17,393 bases of DNA from an uncultured Oxalobacteraceae bacterium (GTDB lineage Bacteria; Pseudomonadota; Gammaproteobacteria; Burkholderiales; Burkholderiaceae): the NCBI GenBank assembly GCA_946479255.1, contig CAMLFK010000091.1:1-17393 (forward strand). The letters run 5' to 3'. The translations under genes and the position numbers were made by a program. Numbering within the stretch: the stretch's first letter is position 1; each line of letters starts with the position of its first letter. Below, in pieces: positions 6,874 through 15,881 of the stretch. The notes below the pieces were generated by a model. The model was not told where the DNA came from. It saw only the letters and a list, made by a program, of their open reading frames with translations, and did not search any database.

Positions 6874-7629
6874 ATGCAAAACCTGATTTCCTCCCAAGAG
6901 ACCCGGCAGCATTCGCCACGGCTGATCCTCAGCATGGCCTCAAGCGAGCATGAGGTACGCGAAGTGCAGCGCCTGCGCTACAAGGTGTTCATCGAAACCC
7001 TGGGGCTGACGGCGCTGCAGAACGCCGACCGGCTCGACCGCGACGAGTTCGATGAGCATTGCGACCACCTGATCGTGCGCGAGTCGGTCACCCTGAAGGT
7101 GGTCGGCACCTACCGCGTGCTGAGCGCGGCCAAGGCGCGCCGCCTGGGGCGCTTCTATTCCGAAAATGAGTTCGACCTGGGGCGCCTGAACCACCTGCGC
7201 ACCCGCATCGTGGAGGCGGGCAGGGCCTGCATCCACCCGGAGTACCGCGGCGGCAGCGTGATCATGCTGTTGTGGTCAGGCCTGGCCGACTACATGCGGC
7301 GCGAGCGCTGCGATTATCTGGTGGGCTGTGCCAGCATGAGCGTGGCCGACGGCGGCCACAATGCGATCGCCGTGTATCAGTCGCTGCTGGAGGCGCATGC
7401 CGCGCCGCCGGAGTACCGGGTGACGCCGCATCTGCCGTTCCCGATCCGGGCATTGGAGCCGGCGCGCAAGCCGCAAGTGCCTGCGCTGATCAAGGGATAC
7501 GTGCGTTCGGGCGCATGGCTGTGCGGGGAGCCCGCCTGGGACCCCGACTTCGAAAGCGCGGATTTGTTCCTGATGCTGCCGCTGGCGAACCTGGACAGCC
7601 GGTACGCGAAACACTACGGCGTGGAGTAG
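6874..7629 (+). CDS. olsB: OlsB-like ornithine N-alpha-acyltransferase (GNAT fold)
   Basis: Probably transfers a 3-hydroxyacyl chain from acyl carrier protein to the alpha-amino group of ornithine, giving lyso-ornithine lipid, the first step of phosphate-free ornithine lipid synthesis at the inner membrane. Supporting motifs are the early RLRYKVFIETLG segment, the acetyltransferase-like core EAGRACIHPEYRGGSVI, YLVGCASMSV, and the C-terminal IKGYVRSGAWLCGEPAWDPD followed by ADLFLMLPLA and RYAKHYG. The length of 251 residues fits the family. The start has AAAGGA about seven bases upstream. Upstream Pho boxes agree with the known phosphate-starvation control of membrane lipid replacement. No olsA acyltransferase is adjacent in the window, so the second step must be encoded elsewhere. 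Some relatives act on other amino acids, so the exact acceptor is not certain. Confidence 0.85.
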   Translation: MQNLISSQETRQHSPRLILSMASSEHEVREVQRLRYKVFIETLGLTALQNADRLDRDEFDEHCDHLIVRESVTLKVVGTYRVLSAAKARRLGRFYSENEFDLGRLNHLRTRIVEAGRACIHPEYRGGSVIMLLWSGLADYMRRERCDYLVGCASMSVADGGHNAIAVYQSLLEAHAAPPEYRVTPHLPFPIRALEPARKPQVPALIKGYVRSGAWLCGEPAWDPDFESADLFLMLPLANLDSRYAKHYGVE

Positions 7630-7743
7630 CCGATTCAGTAGCGAGCATGGCGCACGGGGATTGGGTGTGCATGCCGTTACTGCGGTGCTGCTTGAAGCTT
7701 GACGCGAAAGCCGAAACGTAAGCCAATGGCGCTTCAGGCCGGT

Positions 7744-8031
7744 CTAGTGCATCGATGCGCTGGACAGGTCTTTCAGTTCGCGGATGCTCATTTCCGACTT
7801 TTCGTGCATGCGCAGCAGGATCGTCGCGCCGACCGCCAGCTTGCGATGGCGGATTTTGCTGATGATCGGCGGCTGAACTTCCAGCACGCGGCACAGTTCC
7901 GCATCGTTCTTCAGATTCATCTTCTCGATCAAGGTGTCGAGCAGCTTGTTTGGAACGAAGCTCGATGGTTCCAGTGCACGCGCACGGTTCATTGCCTCGA
8001 TCATTTCCAGTTTCTTTTGCCGTACGTTCAT
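7744..8031 (-). CDS. Small Cro/C1-like helix-turn-helix protein (95 aa)
   Basis: Putative DNA-binding regulator. From the ATG at 8031 the protein has 95 residues; the start is fixed by a strong TGGAGGGG ribosome site a few bases upstream, while the longer in-frame extension to 8202 crosses the AT-rich promoter region. Residues 43-66 (DAELCRVLEVQPPIISKIRH) read as a helix-turn-helix of the lambda-repressor type, with PPIISKIRH as the likely recognition helix. The rest is helical, and no ligand or dimerisation domain is evident. It stands alone: convergent with olsB across 114 bp in which I see no gene or clear terminator, and separated from the ABC operon by 124 bp. I recall similar orphan proteins in Oxalobacteraceae, but the target is unknown. 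Confidence 0.8.
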   Translation of the reverse strand: MNVRQKKLEMIEAMNRARALEPSSFVPNKLLDTLIEKMNLKNDAELCRVLEVQPPIISKIRHRKLAVGATILLRMHEKSEMSIRELKDLSSASMH

Positions 8032-8116
8032 CGTACCCCTCCAGAGTGAGCCGTCATTTTCAACGAAGTCCGCGTTACATTTGGATATAATTGATGCGCG
8101 GCGGATTCGTTTGATA

Positions 8117-8145
8117 ATACTACTATAAGTATATGCGTGCAGCAA
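8117..8145 (-). promoter_or_regulatory. Candidate sigma-70 promoter of the small helix-turn-helix gene
   Basis: On the minus strand TTGCTG (8145-8140) and TAGTAT (8122-8117) are separated by 17 bases inside a distinctly AT-rich stretch (about 8080-8160). This predicts a leader of roughly 80 bases before the start at 8031. Confidence 0.4.
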
Positions 8146-8155
8146 AGTTGTACAT

Positions 8156-8833
8156 TTAAGTGTGGAAATTCTCGTTTTGGTGCAAAACCGACACAAGTTC
8201 AAGACCGTTTTGTGTCATTTTCAGCAACTTATCTGCGATTCTTGCGGCTGAGTGAGAATGTGTGACCATGATAGCACTTGCCCCGCTCGCCTTGATCTCC
8301 GCACGCAAGAGCTGCAAAACACTGTCCGCGGTCTCCGGATCGAGGTTGCCGGTGGGCTCGTCGGCGAGCACCAAAGCGGGGCGGTGCACCAAAGCGCGGG
8401 CAATCGCCACCCGCTGCATTTCGCCGCCCGACAGCTGGCGGGGAAAATCCGTCCCCCGTCCGCCCAGGCCGACCGCCTCCAGCATGTCCGCGGCGCGCCC
8501 GCGCCCGGCGTGATTGAGCAGCAGCGGCAGCGCCACGTTCTGCTCCAGGGTCAGGTGCGGCAGCACATGGAAAGCCTGGAAGATGAAACCCATGCGGCTG
8601 CGCCGCAGCTTGGTTGCGGCATTGTCGTCCAGGGCCGACATGGCCTGGCCGTCGATGACGATCTCTCCGCTGTCCGGTGTATCGAGCCCGGCGATCAGGT
8701 TCAGGAGGGTCGACTTGCCCACCCCCGATTCGCCCATGATGGCCACCAGTTCGCCCGGGTGGAAGCTGTGCGAGATGCCGTTCAGGATCGCGCGGCCGTT
8801 ATATGTTTTGCTGAGGTCGCGCAGTTCGAGCAT
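8156..8833 (-). CDS. ABC transporter ATPase, LolD/MacB/FtsE type
   Basis: Cytoplasmic ATPase subunit of 225 residues from ATG 8833 ([17 protein letters not shown]). Walker A is GESGVGKST, the Q-loop region is [14 protein letters not shown], the signature is LSGGE, Walker B is [13 protein letters not shown], and the switch histidine is in [14 protein letters not shown] and the [13 protein letters not shown] segment are typical of the LolD/MacB/FtsE group, which usually drives FtsX-like permeases and not PhnE-like importers. It is the last gene of the phnD-like operon, 28 bases after the second permease gene, and no FtsX-like gene is nearby. An in-frame start at 8902 would overlap the permease gene and add a proline-rich, non-conserved leader, so I reject it. 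It may be a second motor for the same permeases or an orphan. Confidence 0.88.
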   Translation of the reverse strand: MLELRDLSKTYNGRAILNGISHSFHPGELVAIMGESGVGKSTLLNLIAGLDTPDSGEIVIDGQAMSALDDNAATKLRRSRMGFIFQAFHVLPHLTLEQNVALPLLLNHAGRGRAADMLEAVGLGGRGTDFPRQLSGGEMQRVAIARALVHRPALVLADEPTGNLDPETADSVLQLLRAEIKASGASAIMVTHSHSAARIADKLLKMTQNGLELVSVLHQNENFHT

Positions 8834-8861
8834 GGTGAAGGTGGTCGATGGGAGAGGCAGG

Positions 8862-9659
8862 CTAAGGGGTAAGGGCGCGCCGCAGGGCGTAGCTGAGCGC
8901 ATCGACCAGGGCGACCAGCAGCAGCATGGCGATGATCACGGTGGCGGCGTTCTGGGTCTGGAACAGCGACAGGTGATATTTGAGCATTTGTCCAAGTCCG
9001 CCGGCGCCGACTACGCCCAGCACGGCAGCGGCGCGGATATTGTTTTCCCAGCGGTACAAGGTGTACGAGAGCATCTGCGGCAGAGTCTGCGGCAAGGTGG
9101 CATAGAGAAAGGCCGACATGCCCGGTGCGCCATTGCTGAGCAGCGCGGCCTCGGGCTGCGGCTCGGCGTTTTCCAGCGCGTCGGCGAACAGCCGCCCCAG
9201 CACCCCGCTGGTGTGGGCCGCCAGCGCCAGGGTGCCGGCGAACGGGCCCAGGCCGGCGGCGATCAGGAGCAGCGAGGCCCACACCAGTTCCGGGATCGAA
9301 CGCAGGACATTGAGGATCACGCGGGTGGCGGCGCGCGCCGTGGCGCCGAAGCGGCCGGCCGCGGGCAGCGCCAGCAGCAAGCCGCCGCCCACCGCCAGCA
9401 AGGTGCCCAGCGCCGACATCGACAGCGTTTCGAGCGCCGCCAGCAAGGTCTTGACCAGGAAGGGCAGGGCAGTTTCGGGCGGCGCGAAGCCTTCCAGGAA
9501 TTCAGCGGTCGAGGCGGCCGCCTCGGGTGTGAAGAAGGCCGCCCATTGCAGGTCGAGCGAGGCGAAGCTGGCCGCGACCAGCGCGATCAGCGCGGCCAGC
9601 AGCAGCCAGTTCGACAGTGCCCGCGGCGGCGCGGCGGGCGCGGTGGCCGGCGCTTTCAA
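8862..9659 (-). CDS. PhnE-like ABC transporter permease (second copy)
   Basis: Inner-membrane permease of the phosphonate/phosphite-type import family, 265 residues. It has a hydrophobic helix near the N-terminus (NWLLLAALIALVAASFA), further helices over about residues 65-260, the LRSIPELVWASLLL segment typical of PhnE, and the GVVGAGGLGQML signature contacting the ATPase. The start codon is TTG at 9659, overlapping the TGA of the upstream permease gene by four bases. A perfect AGGAGG five bases before it makes this start convincing. The two permeases probably form a heterodimeric channel with the PhnC-like ATPase. The substrate cannot be read from the permease. Confidence 0.9.
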   Translation of the reverse strand: MKAPATAPAAPPRALSNWLLLAALIALVAASFASLDLQWAAFFTPEAAASTAEFLEGFAPPETALPFLVKTLLAALETLSMSALGTLLAVGGGLLLALPAAGRFGATARAATRVILNVLRSIPELVWASLLLIAAGLGPFAGTLALAAHTSGVLGRLFADALENAEPQPEAALLSNGAPGMSAFLYATLPQTLPQMLSYTLYRWENNIRAAAVLGVVGAGGLGQMLKYHLSLFQTQNAATVIIAMLLLVALVDALSYALRRALTP

Positions 9660-10486
9660 CCCAGCCTCCTGCGCAGCAGCTTGGAGACGAGGTCGGCCAG
9701 CGCCACCAGCAGCACGAACATGATCAGCATGGTCGACACTTCGGCGCCGGCCATCATCTTGGCCGATTCATCCATGCGCTGGCCAAGTCCGCCCGCGCCC
9801 ACGAAGCCCATCACCGCCGAGCCGCGGATCGCGCACTCCCAGCGGTAGACGGTGTAGGACACCAGTTCCGAAGCGGACGCCGGCAGCGCCCCGTACAGCA
9901 GCGCCGTCAAGCGCGAGCTGCCGTTGGTGAGCAGGACGTCGGTGGCGTGGGCGTCGGACGACTCCAGGATTTCCGCATACACCTTGCCCAGCATGCCGCT
10001 GTAGGTGAGGGCGATCGCAATCACGCCGGCGGTGGCCCCCAGGCCGACCACGCGCACGAACAGCAAGGCCCACACCAGTTCCGGCACGCTGCGCAATAAC
10101 ACCAGCAGCGCGCGCACCGCCTGGCGCAGCAGCGCGCCGCCGAAGCGCATGCGCCCGGTGCCGAGGCGCGAAATCGACAGCCGTTCGGTGACGATCAAGG
10201 TCGCGGGAATGGCGCCCAGCAGGGCCAGCGCCAGCCCGGCAGTGGCGATTGCCATGGTCTGCCAGGTCTCAACCAGCACCATCTTCAGGAATTCAAGCGA
10301 ATGCGCCGGCACCAGGAAGTCCGATAGAAAGCGCAGGGTGGCCGCCAGGCTCTGGGCATCGAACAGCAGCCATGGCTTGAACTCGCTGAACACCAGCATG
10401 GGCCACAGAAGGATGAGGAAGACGACGGCGCCGGTGACGCGCGCGCGCCAGGCCGGGTCCGGATGCTCGGTGGGGTGTGCCGCCAT
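9656..10486 (-). CDS. phnE: PhnE-like ABC transporter permease (first copy)
   Basis: Inner-membrane permease of 276 residues from ATG 10486. It shows an N-terminal helix (VTGAVVFLILLWPMLVF), a periplasmic segment, then helices with the family segments LRSVPELVWALLF and GFVGAGGLGQRM. It is clearly related to, but diverged from, the following permease, as usual for PhnE pairs. An upstream extension to 10579 would run into the phnC-like gene and is not hydrophobic, so the shorter start is used; the gap after phnC is 13 bases. The end overlaps the next gene through TTGA, implying translational coupling. Confidence 0.9.
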   Translation of the reverse strand: MAAHPTEHPDPAWRARVTGAVVFLILLWPMLVFSEFKPWLLFDAQSLAATLRFLSDFLVPAHSLEFLKMVLVETWQTMAIATAGLALALLGAIPATLIVTERLSISRLGTGRMRFGGALLRQAVRALLVLLRSVPELVWALLFVRVVGLGATAGVIAIALTYSGMLGKVYAEILESSDAHATDVLLTNGSSRLTALLYGALPASASELVSYTVYRWECAIRGSAVMGFVGAGGLGQRMDESAKMMAGAEVSTMLIMFVLLVALADLVSKLLRRRLG

Positions 10487-10499
10487 CGTGAAGGCGGCC

Positions 10500-11318
10500 T
10501 TAGAAGCAGGCACCGACCGCCAGGCGATCGGGCGATTCATGCTGTTCCTGCACCTTGGGCTCGGCCGCCTCGTTGGCATAGAGCGCCTCGATCATGGCGT
10601 CGCTGACCTGTTCGCGCGGGGCGTCGAACACGATGCGCCCTTCGCGCAGGCCGACAATGCGGGCGAAGTTGGCGCGCGCCATATCGACCTGGTGCAGGCT
10701 GCACACCAGGGTGGCGTTGCGCGCCGCCGCTTCCTGCTGCACGGTTGCGAGGGTCATCTGCGCAAGGGTGGGATCGAGCGCGGACAGCGGCTCGTCGATC
10801 AGGAAAATCTCGGCAGTTGATAACAGCATGCGCGCCAGGGCGCAGCGCTGGCGTTCGCCGCCGGACAGGCGGTCGACCCGCGCATACAATTTGTGGCCCA
10901 GGCCGAAGCGCGACAGCGCCGCGAAAGCGGCGTCCGGGTCGCTCGGTTTGATCAGCGACTTCAGGGCTTGCCACAGTGTCCATTGGGGCAGGCGCGCTGC
11001 CAGTACCGCGCTGACCACGCGCTGGCGCGGCGGCAGCGGCGGGGTTTGCGGCGCCAGGAACAGGCGCGCGCGCAGGCGATGGCGTGCCGCGCCGCGCATG
11101 GCCCAGGGATTGATGCCGAACAGATTAAAGGCGCCGGCCGACGGCATGTGCGCGCAGGCCAGGGTCGCCAGCAGGGTGGTCTTGCCGGCCCCGGAAGGGC
11201 CGATGATGGCCAGCTGCTCGCCTTGTGCGATCTCGAGGTCGAGCGCATGCAGCGCAGCCGGCCGCCCGGCCGCCAAGTGGCGGACGGTGAGCTGGGCGAG
11301 CCGGTAGGTCGGGCTCAT
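10500..11318 (-). CDS. phnC: PhnC-like ABC transporter ATPase
   Basis: Energising subunit of the importer, 272 residues. Walker A is GPSGAGKTT (about residues 40-48), the Q-loop is LFLAPQTPPLPP, the signature is LSGGERQRCALAR, Walker B is IFLIDEPLSALD, and the H-loop is CSLHQVD, all intact. Its arrangement directly after the binding-protein gene (12-base gap) and before two PhnE-type permeases is the normal order of PhnD-PhnC-PhnE systems. The C-terminal 20 or so residues are polar and not conserved. The family name reflects homology; transport of phosphonate is not implied. Confidence 0.9.
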   Translation of the reverse strand: MSPTYRLAQLTVRHLAAGRPAALHALDLEIAQGEQLAIIGPSGAGKTTLLATLACAHMPSAGAFNLFGINPWAMRGAARHRLRARLFLAPQTPPLPPRQRVVSAVLAARLPQWTLWQALKSLIKPSDPDAAFAALSRFGLGHKLYARVDRLSGGERQRCALARMLLSTAEIFLIDEPLSALDPTLAQMTLATVQQEAAARNATLVCSLHQVDMARANFARIVGLREGRIVFDAPREQVSDAMIEALYANEAAEPKVQEQHESPDRLAVGACF

Positions 11319-11330
11319 CGGTTTTTCGTC

Positions 11331-12218
11331 TTACTTCAGCAGGCCTGCACTCTGGGCGGCCGCTTCGATTGCGCCGTAGTTTTCGGCCTTGGTCGGGATG
11401 AACTTGGTCGCGCGCTGCAGGCCGAGAATCTCCTTGCCTTCAGGGGTGCTGCTGTCCAGTGCCAGGAAGGCGTCGGTGATCTTTTTCTTCAGCGCGGCCG
11501 GCATGTCCGAACGTACGGTCCAGTTGTAGTCGTAGTAGCCGGGCGTGGTGTAGAACACGCGCACGGCGGCCGGGTCGACTTTTTTCTCGTTGACCAGCTT
11601 TTCCCATACCGAGATATTGAGCGCGCCGGCATCGACCTTGCCGCCCGCGACAGCGGCCACGGTGGCGTCATGCGCGCCCGAGAAAGCGATGCGTTTCAGG
11701 TCGGTGTCGGGATTGATCTTGGCCGCCAGCAGGTAGGAGCGCGGCATCAGGTGGCCCGAGGTCGACGATTCCGAGCCGAAGCTCAGGGTCTTGCCCTTCA
11801 AGTCTTCGAGCTTGTTGATGTCCTTGGAGGTGGTGATGAACACCGAGCGGAATTTCTCGTCTTCCGCGCGCTGCACCAGTGGCTGCACCTGGCCCTTGCT
11901 GCGCACTTTGGCCTGGACGAAGGTGAAGCCGCCGAACCAGACCATGTCGACCTTCTTGTTGACCAGGGCTTCGACCGATGCCGGGTAGTCGGTCACCGGG
12001 GTGAACTCGACTTTCAGGCCGGTGGCCTTGGACAGGTACTCGCCCAGCGGCTTGAATTTGCGCTGCAGTTCAGTCGGCGCTTCGTCGGGAATGGCCGAGA
12101 CGCGCAGCACGCCAGGGGTGACCTGGGCGCTGGCGCCGGCGGCGGCGAACAGCAGGCCGGCGGTGATGGACGCGGTGAGCAGGGATTTCAGGGTGCGCAT
12201 TGGGGAGTAGTTGGTCAT
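11331..12218 (-). CDS. PhnD-like periplasmic binding protein, putative selenate-type clade
   Basis: Periplasmic solute-binding component, 295 residues. A signal peptide is evident: the n-region MRTLKS, a hydrophobic core, and a cleavage site after ASA near residue 31. The mature part has the PhnD-type anion-binding helix in FGSESSTSGHLMPRSYLL. It also has the segments IPDEAPTELQRKFKPLGEYL, VTDYPASVEAL and WFGGFTFVQA, which I associate with the PhnD-like subfamily annotated as putative selenate ABC transporter binding proteins; this is from memory and should be tested by HMM search. Phosphonate or phosphite are alternatives. No Pho box is visible upstream. ATG 12200 would give a more conventional signal peptide start, but neither start has a strong ribosome site. 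First gene of the operon, divergent from egtD. Confidence 0.85.
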   Translation of the reverse strand: MTNYSPMRTLKSLLTASITAGLLFAAAGASAQVTPGVLRVSAIPDEAPTELQRKFKPLGEYLSKATGLKVEFTPVTDYPASVEALVNKKVDMVWFGGFTFVQAKVRSKGQVQPLVQRAEDEKFRSVFITTSKDINKLEDLKGKTLSFGSESSTSGHLMPRSYLLAAKINPDTDLKRIAFSGAHDATVAAVAGGKVDAGALNISVWEKLVNEKKVDPAAVRVFYTTPGYYDYNWTVRSDMPAALKKKITDAFLALDSSTPEGKEILGLQRATKFIPTKAENYGAIEAAAQSAGLLK

Positions 12219-12340
12219 AGGAACTTTTCGTAGGGAGTAGAAAACCCTGCTCTCAGCTTAGGTGCGAGCGAACGGGAGGAACAACAATAATCCGCTATGA
12301 TATCAAAAACACTAACCCGGAATGGGTAAGGTCGCGAACG
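12219..12340. promoter_or_regulatory. Shared divergent promoter region between the phnD-like operon and egtD
   Basis: A 122-bp intergenic region between oppositely transcribed operons, AT-richer than its flanks around 12280-12310. It contains the 8-bp palindrome TGATATCA (12298-12305) overlapping a plus-strand TATGAT (12296-12301) that could serve as the -10 of egtD. No good -35 lies upstream of it, which would fit an activator-dependent promoter. No Pho-box half-site repeats were seen. A regulator bound here could control both operons (inference). Confidence 0.4.
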
Positions 12341-13306
12341 ATGCAAAAAAGCAAGCTCAACGACGTGTTTCCACCCTTGGCGAGCCGGGCTGTTCAGGCC
12401 GAACTCACCAACGGCCTGATGGCCGCCGATGCACGCATTTCGCCCAAGTTTCTGTACGATGTCCTCGGCTGCAAACTGTTCGAGGCGATCTGCGAACTGG
12501 CCGAATATTACCCTACTCGCATGGAGGCCGGGATTGTGGCGCGCTACGGTGCGGAGCTGGCGCGCGCGGCCGGGCCGGGCGGCACCCTGATCGACTTGGG
12601 CGCCGGCAACTGCGCCAAGGCCGCCAGGCTGTTCCCGCTGCTGCATCCGGCCCAATATGTCGCCATCGACATCTCGCACGACTTCGTGCGCGATTCGGTC
12701 GAGCGCCTGCAGCAAGGCTTCACCCACATCGAAATGACCGCGCTTGGCCTGGATTTTTCCAGCCACCTGGCGCTGCCCGACGTGGTGCGCCCTGAAAAGC
12801 GGGTGTTCTTCTACCCCGGTTCGTCGATCGGCAATTTCACGCCTGAAGAAGCGCGCGGTTTTCTGAAAGGCGTGCGTGCCCAGTGCGACGCCGACGGCGG
12901 CTTGTTGATCGGGATCGACCTGGTCAAGGACAGCGCCATCCTCGACGCCGCCTACGACGACGCGCTCGGCGTGACCGCCGCCTTCAACCTCAATGTGCTG
13001 CGCCACGTGAATGCCTTGCTCGGCGCCGATTTCGACGTGCGCCAGTGGCGCCATCTGGGCTTTTTCAATGCGGCCCAGTCGCGCGTCGAAATGCACCTGG
13101 AGGCGCGCGAAGAGCTGACCGTCAAGTGGCCAGGCGGCGCGCGCAGCTTCGCGCGCGGCCAGCGCATCCACACCGAAAACAGCTACAAATACCGCCGCAG
13201 CGGCGCGGTTGGCCTGCTCGAACAAGCCGGCCTGCGCACGGTGAACCTGTGGACCGATCCGAACGAATGGTTCGCGCTGATTTACGCGCGCCCGATTCCA
13301 GGCTGA
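12341..13306 (+). CDS. egtD: L-histidine N-alpha-methyltransferase EgtD
   Basis: Transfers three methyl groups from S-adenosylmethionine to histidine, giving hercynine, the first step of ergothioneine synthesis. The length of 321 residues is typical. The SAM-binding loop LIDLGAGNCAKA lies at 83-94, with the acidic residue of the next strand at D110 (AIDIS). The hallmark PGSSIGNF is at 159-166 and YDDALGVTAAFNLNVL at 205-220. ENSYKYRR lies near 279-286. By position Y56, N165, Y205, E279 and S281 match the histidine-binding residues described for mycobacterial EgtD. A modest TAAGG precedes the ATG. egtB follows after three bases. No frameshift or missing motif was seen. Confidence 0.94.
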   Translation: MQKSKLNDVFPPLASRAVQAELTNGLMAADARISPKFLYDVLGCKLFEAICELAEYYPTRMEAGIVARYGAELARAAGPGGTLIDLGAGNCAKAARLFPLLHPAQYVAIDISHDFVRDSVERLQQGFTHIEMTALGLDFSSHLALPDVVRPEKRVFFYPGSSIGNFTPEEARGFLKGVRAQCDADGGLLIGIDLVKDSAILDAAYDDALGVTAAFNLNVLRHVNALLGADFDVRQWRHLGFFNAAQSRVEMHLEAREELTVKWPGGARSFARGQRIHTENSYKYRRSGAVGLLEQAGLRTVNLWTDPNEWFALIYARPIPG

Positions 13307-13309
13307 GGC

Positions 13310-14511
<1,202 letters not shown>

Positions 14512-14515
<4 letters not shown>

Positions 14516-15447
14516 ACGCCCGCCGACTCGCACAACTGAACATCCTCAACCGCCGGGCCAACTCGTATATCCTGCGCCATCCGCTCGACTTCGCGCGCCA
14601 GGCCCTGAAAGGCTTCCGCGCCAATCAAGGCCTGCTGCTGGCGGGCGCCGTGGCCTACTACTCGCTGCTGTCGATCGTGCCCTTCCTGATGCTGGTGGTG
14701 GTGGCGCTGTCGCACTTCATCGACCCGGCCGAACTGCTGGCCACCTTGTCGCGCTACCTGGAGTGGCTCATGCCCGGCCAGTCCAAAGCCATGGTCGCCG
14801 AGCTGTCGCACTTCCTGGCCGACCGCGCCCTGATCACCTGGGTGCTGTTCGCCAGCATGGTGTTTTTCAGCTCGCTCGCATTCACGGCGCTGGAGAACGC
14901 CATGAGCGTCATCTTCAACCACCGCGTGGCGATCCGGCGGCGCCACTTCATGGTCTCGGCCATCCTGCCTTACTGCTACATCGTCGCGCTGGGCGCCGGC
15001 ATCATGATCGTCACTTTGGTGGCCGGCAGCCTGCAGGTGATGGGGCAGGAGAGCGTGCACTTTCTCGGTTGGGAATGGTCCCTGGGCGGGGTATCCGGCG
15101 CCTTGCTGTACATGCTGGGGCTGGCCGGCGAAATCCTCGTGCTGACCTCGATCTACCTGGTCATGCCGGTAGGGCGCCTGTCGTGGCAGCACGCGCTGAT
15201 TGGCGGCGTGACGGCGGCGCTGTTGTGGGAGATCGCGCGGCATGTGCTGATCTGGTACTTCTCGACCCTGTCGCAAGTGAACCTGGTGTATGGCTCGATG
15301 ACGACGGCGATCGTCGTCATGTTCAGTCTCGAGATCGGTGCCGCGCTGCTGCTGTTCGGCGCTCAAGTGATTTCGGAATATGAGCGGGTAGGGCGCGATG
15401 GCGGGCCGAGCGAACCGAAGCCGCTGAGCACCGAGGCTGCCCACTGA
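14512..15447 (+). CDS. YihY/BrkB-family inner-membrane protein
   Basis: A 311-residue membrane protein of the YihY family, formerly called ribonuclease BN-like although that activity belongs to another protein. Six hydrophobic segments are visible, and the family core GAVAYYSLLSIVPFLMLVVV is near residues 44-63. The late segment GALLWEIARHVLIWYF-like (AALLWEIARHVLIWYF) followed by VYGSMTTAIVVMFSLEIGAALLLFGAQV is characteristic. The start ATG overlaps the TGA of egtB, and with a poor ribosome site this implies coupled translation. It is the last gene before an intrinsic terminator, so it is part of the egt operon. The family function is not established; a transport role linked to ergothioneine is only a contextual guess. 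Confidence 0.88.
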
Positions 15448-15477
15448 CGAGGCGGCCTACGGCCGCGCGCTATCGAC

Positions 15478-15505
15478 AATGCCGCTAACGATAGCGGCAT
15501 TTTTT
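15478..15505 (+). terminator. Intrinsic terminator of the egtD-egtB-yihY operon
   Basis: A perfect 10-bp stem, AATGCCGCTA (15478-15487) with TAGCGGCATT (15492-15501), around the loop ACGA and followed by a T-run to 15505. It lies 30 bases after the yihY-family stop codon. Confidence 0.92.
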
Positions 15506-15533
15506 CTCGCCTCAACGATGCCTTACGTCAATT

Positions 15534-15566
15534 CCGGGGTCAGTGCCCACATTGAGATACGAGCTC
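15534..15566 (-). repeat. 33-bp intergenic repeat, copy 1 (inverted)
   Basis: Starts CCGGGGTCAGTGCCCAC and ends GAGCTC. It is the reverse complement of copy 3 with four mismatches, and of copy 2 with about five. The conserved core is CAGTGCCCACATTG. Confidence 0.8.
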
Positions 15567-15635
15567 GGCAGTGAATAAAAACCGATTATCGGAAGACGAC
15601 TAAGCCGGTAGGAAGGGCCAGATTGGTTTGCAGAT

Positions 15636-15668
15636 GAGTTCGTGTATCAATGTGGGCACTGGCACCGG
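15636..15668 (+). repeat. 33-bp intergenic repeat, copy 2
   Basis: Starts GAGTTCGTGTATC and contains CAATGTGGGCACTGG, ending CACCGG. The similarity to copy 3 extends a few bases upstream (GCAGAT versus GCGGAT). With copy 1 it bounds a 135-bp segment. Confidence 0.8.
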
Positions 15669-15809
15669 GAATACTGCGGTCAGCGCGGATCTCACTGCGC
15701 CTATTTTTATTTTTGATTATCAGAATGCGCTGATCGATTTAGGAGGCGTTTCGATGCGGCGACGGTGAATTAAATATTGATGTGCGTTCACATTCTCCGC
15801 TGTGCGGAT

Positions 15810-15842
15810 GAGCTCGTGTAACAATGTGGGCACTGACCTCGG
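15810..15842 (+). repeat. 33-bp intergenic repeat, copy 3
   Basis: Starts GAGCTCGTGTAAC and contains CAATGTGGGCACTGACC, ending CTCGG. Same orientation as copy 2. With inverted copy 1 it bounds a 309-bp segment with imperfect terminal inverted repeats, like a REP/BIME or MITE-type element. Confidence 0.8.
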
Positions 15843-15850
15843 GTTTATAG

Positions 15851-15881
15851 CCGCCCGCCCCGCGCGTACGGGGCGGGGCGG
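15851..15881 (-). terminator. GC-rich hairpin downstream of leuA
   Basis: A 10-bp stem of almost pure G-C pairs (about 15853-15862 with 15869-15878), extended by three pairs past a bulge, closes on the loop CGCGTA. It lies just after the leuA stop codon on the minus strand. No U-tract follows, so it may act as an RNA 3' end stabiliser or a weak terminator. Confidence 0.4.

Noticed and set aside
8156..12218. Calling the importer a phosphonate uptake system
   Set aside because: Family names phnC and phnE reflect homology only. No phosphonate catabolism genes or Pho box are present and the binding protein resembles another PhnD-like clade, so the substrate is left open.
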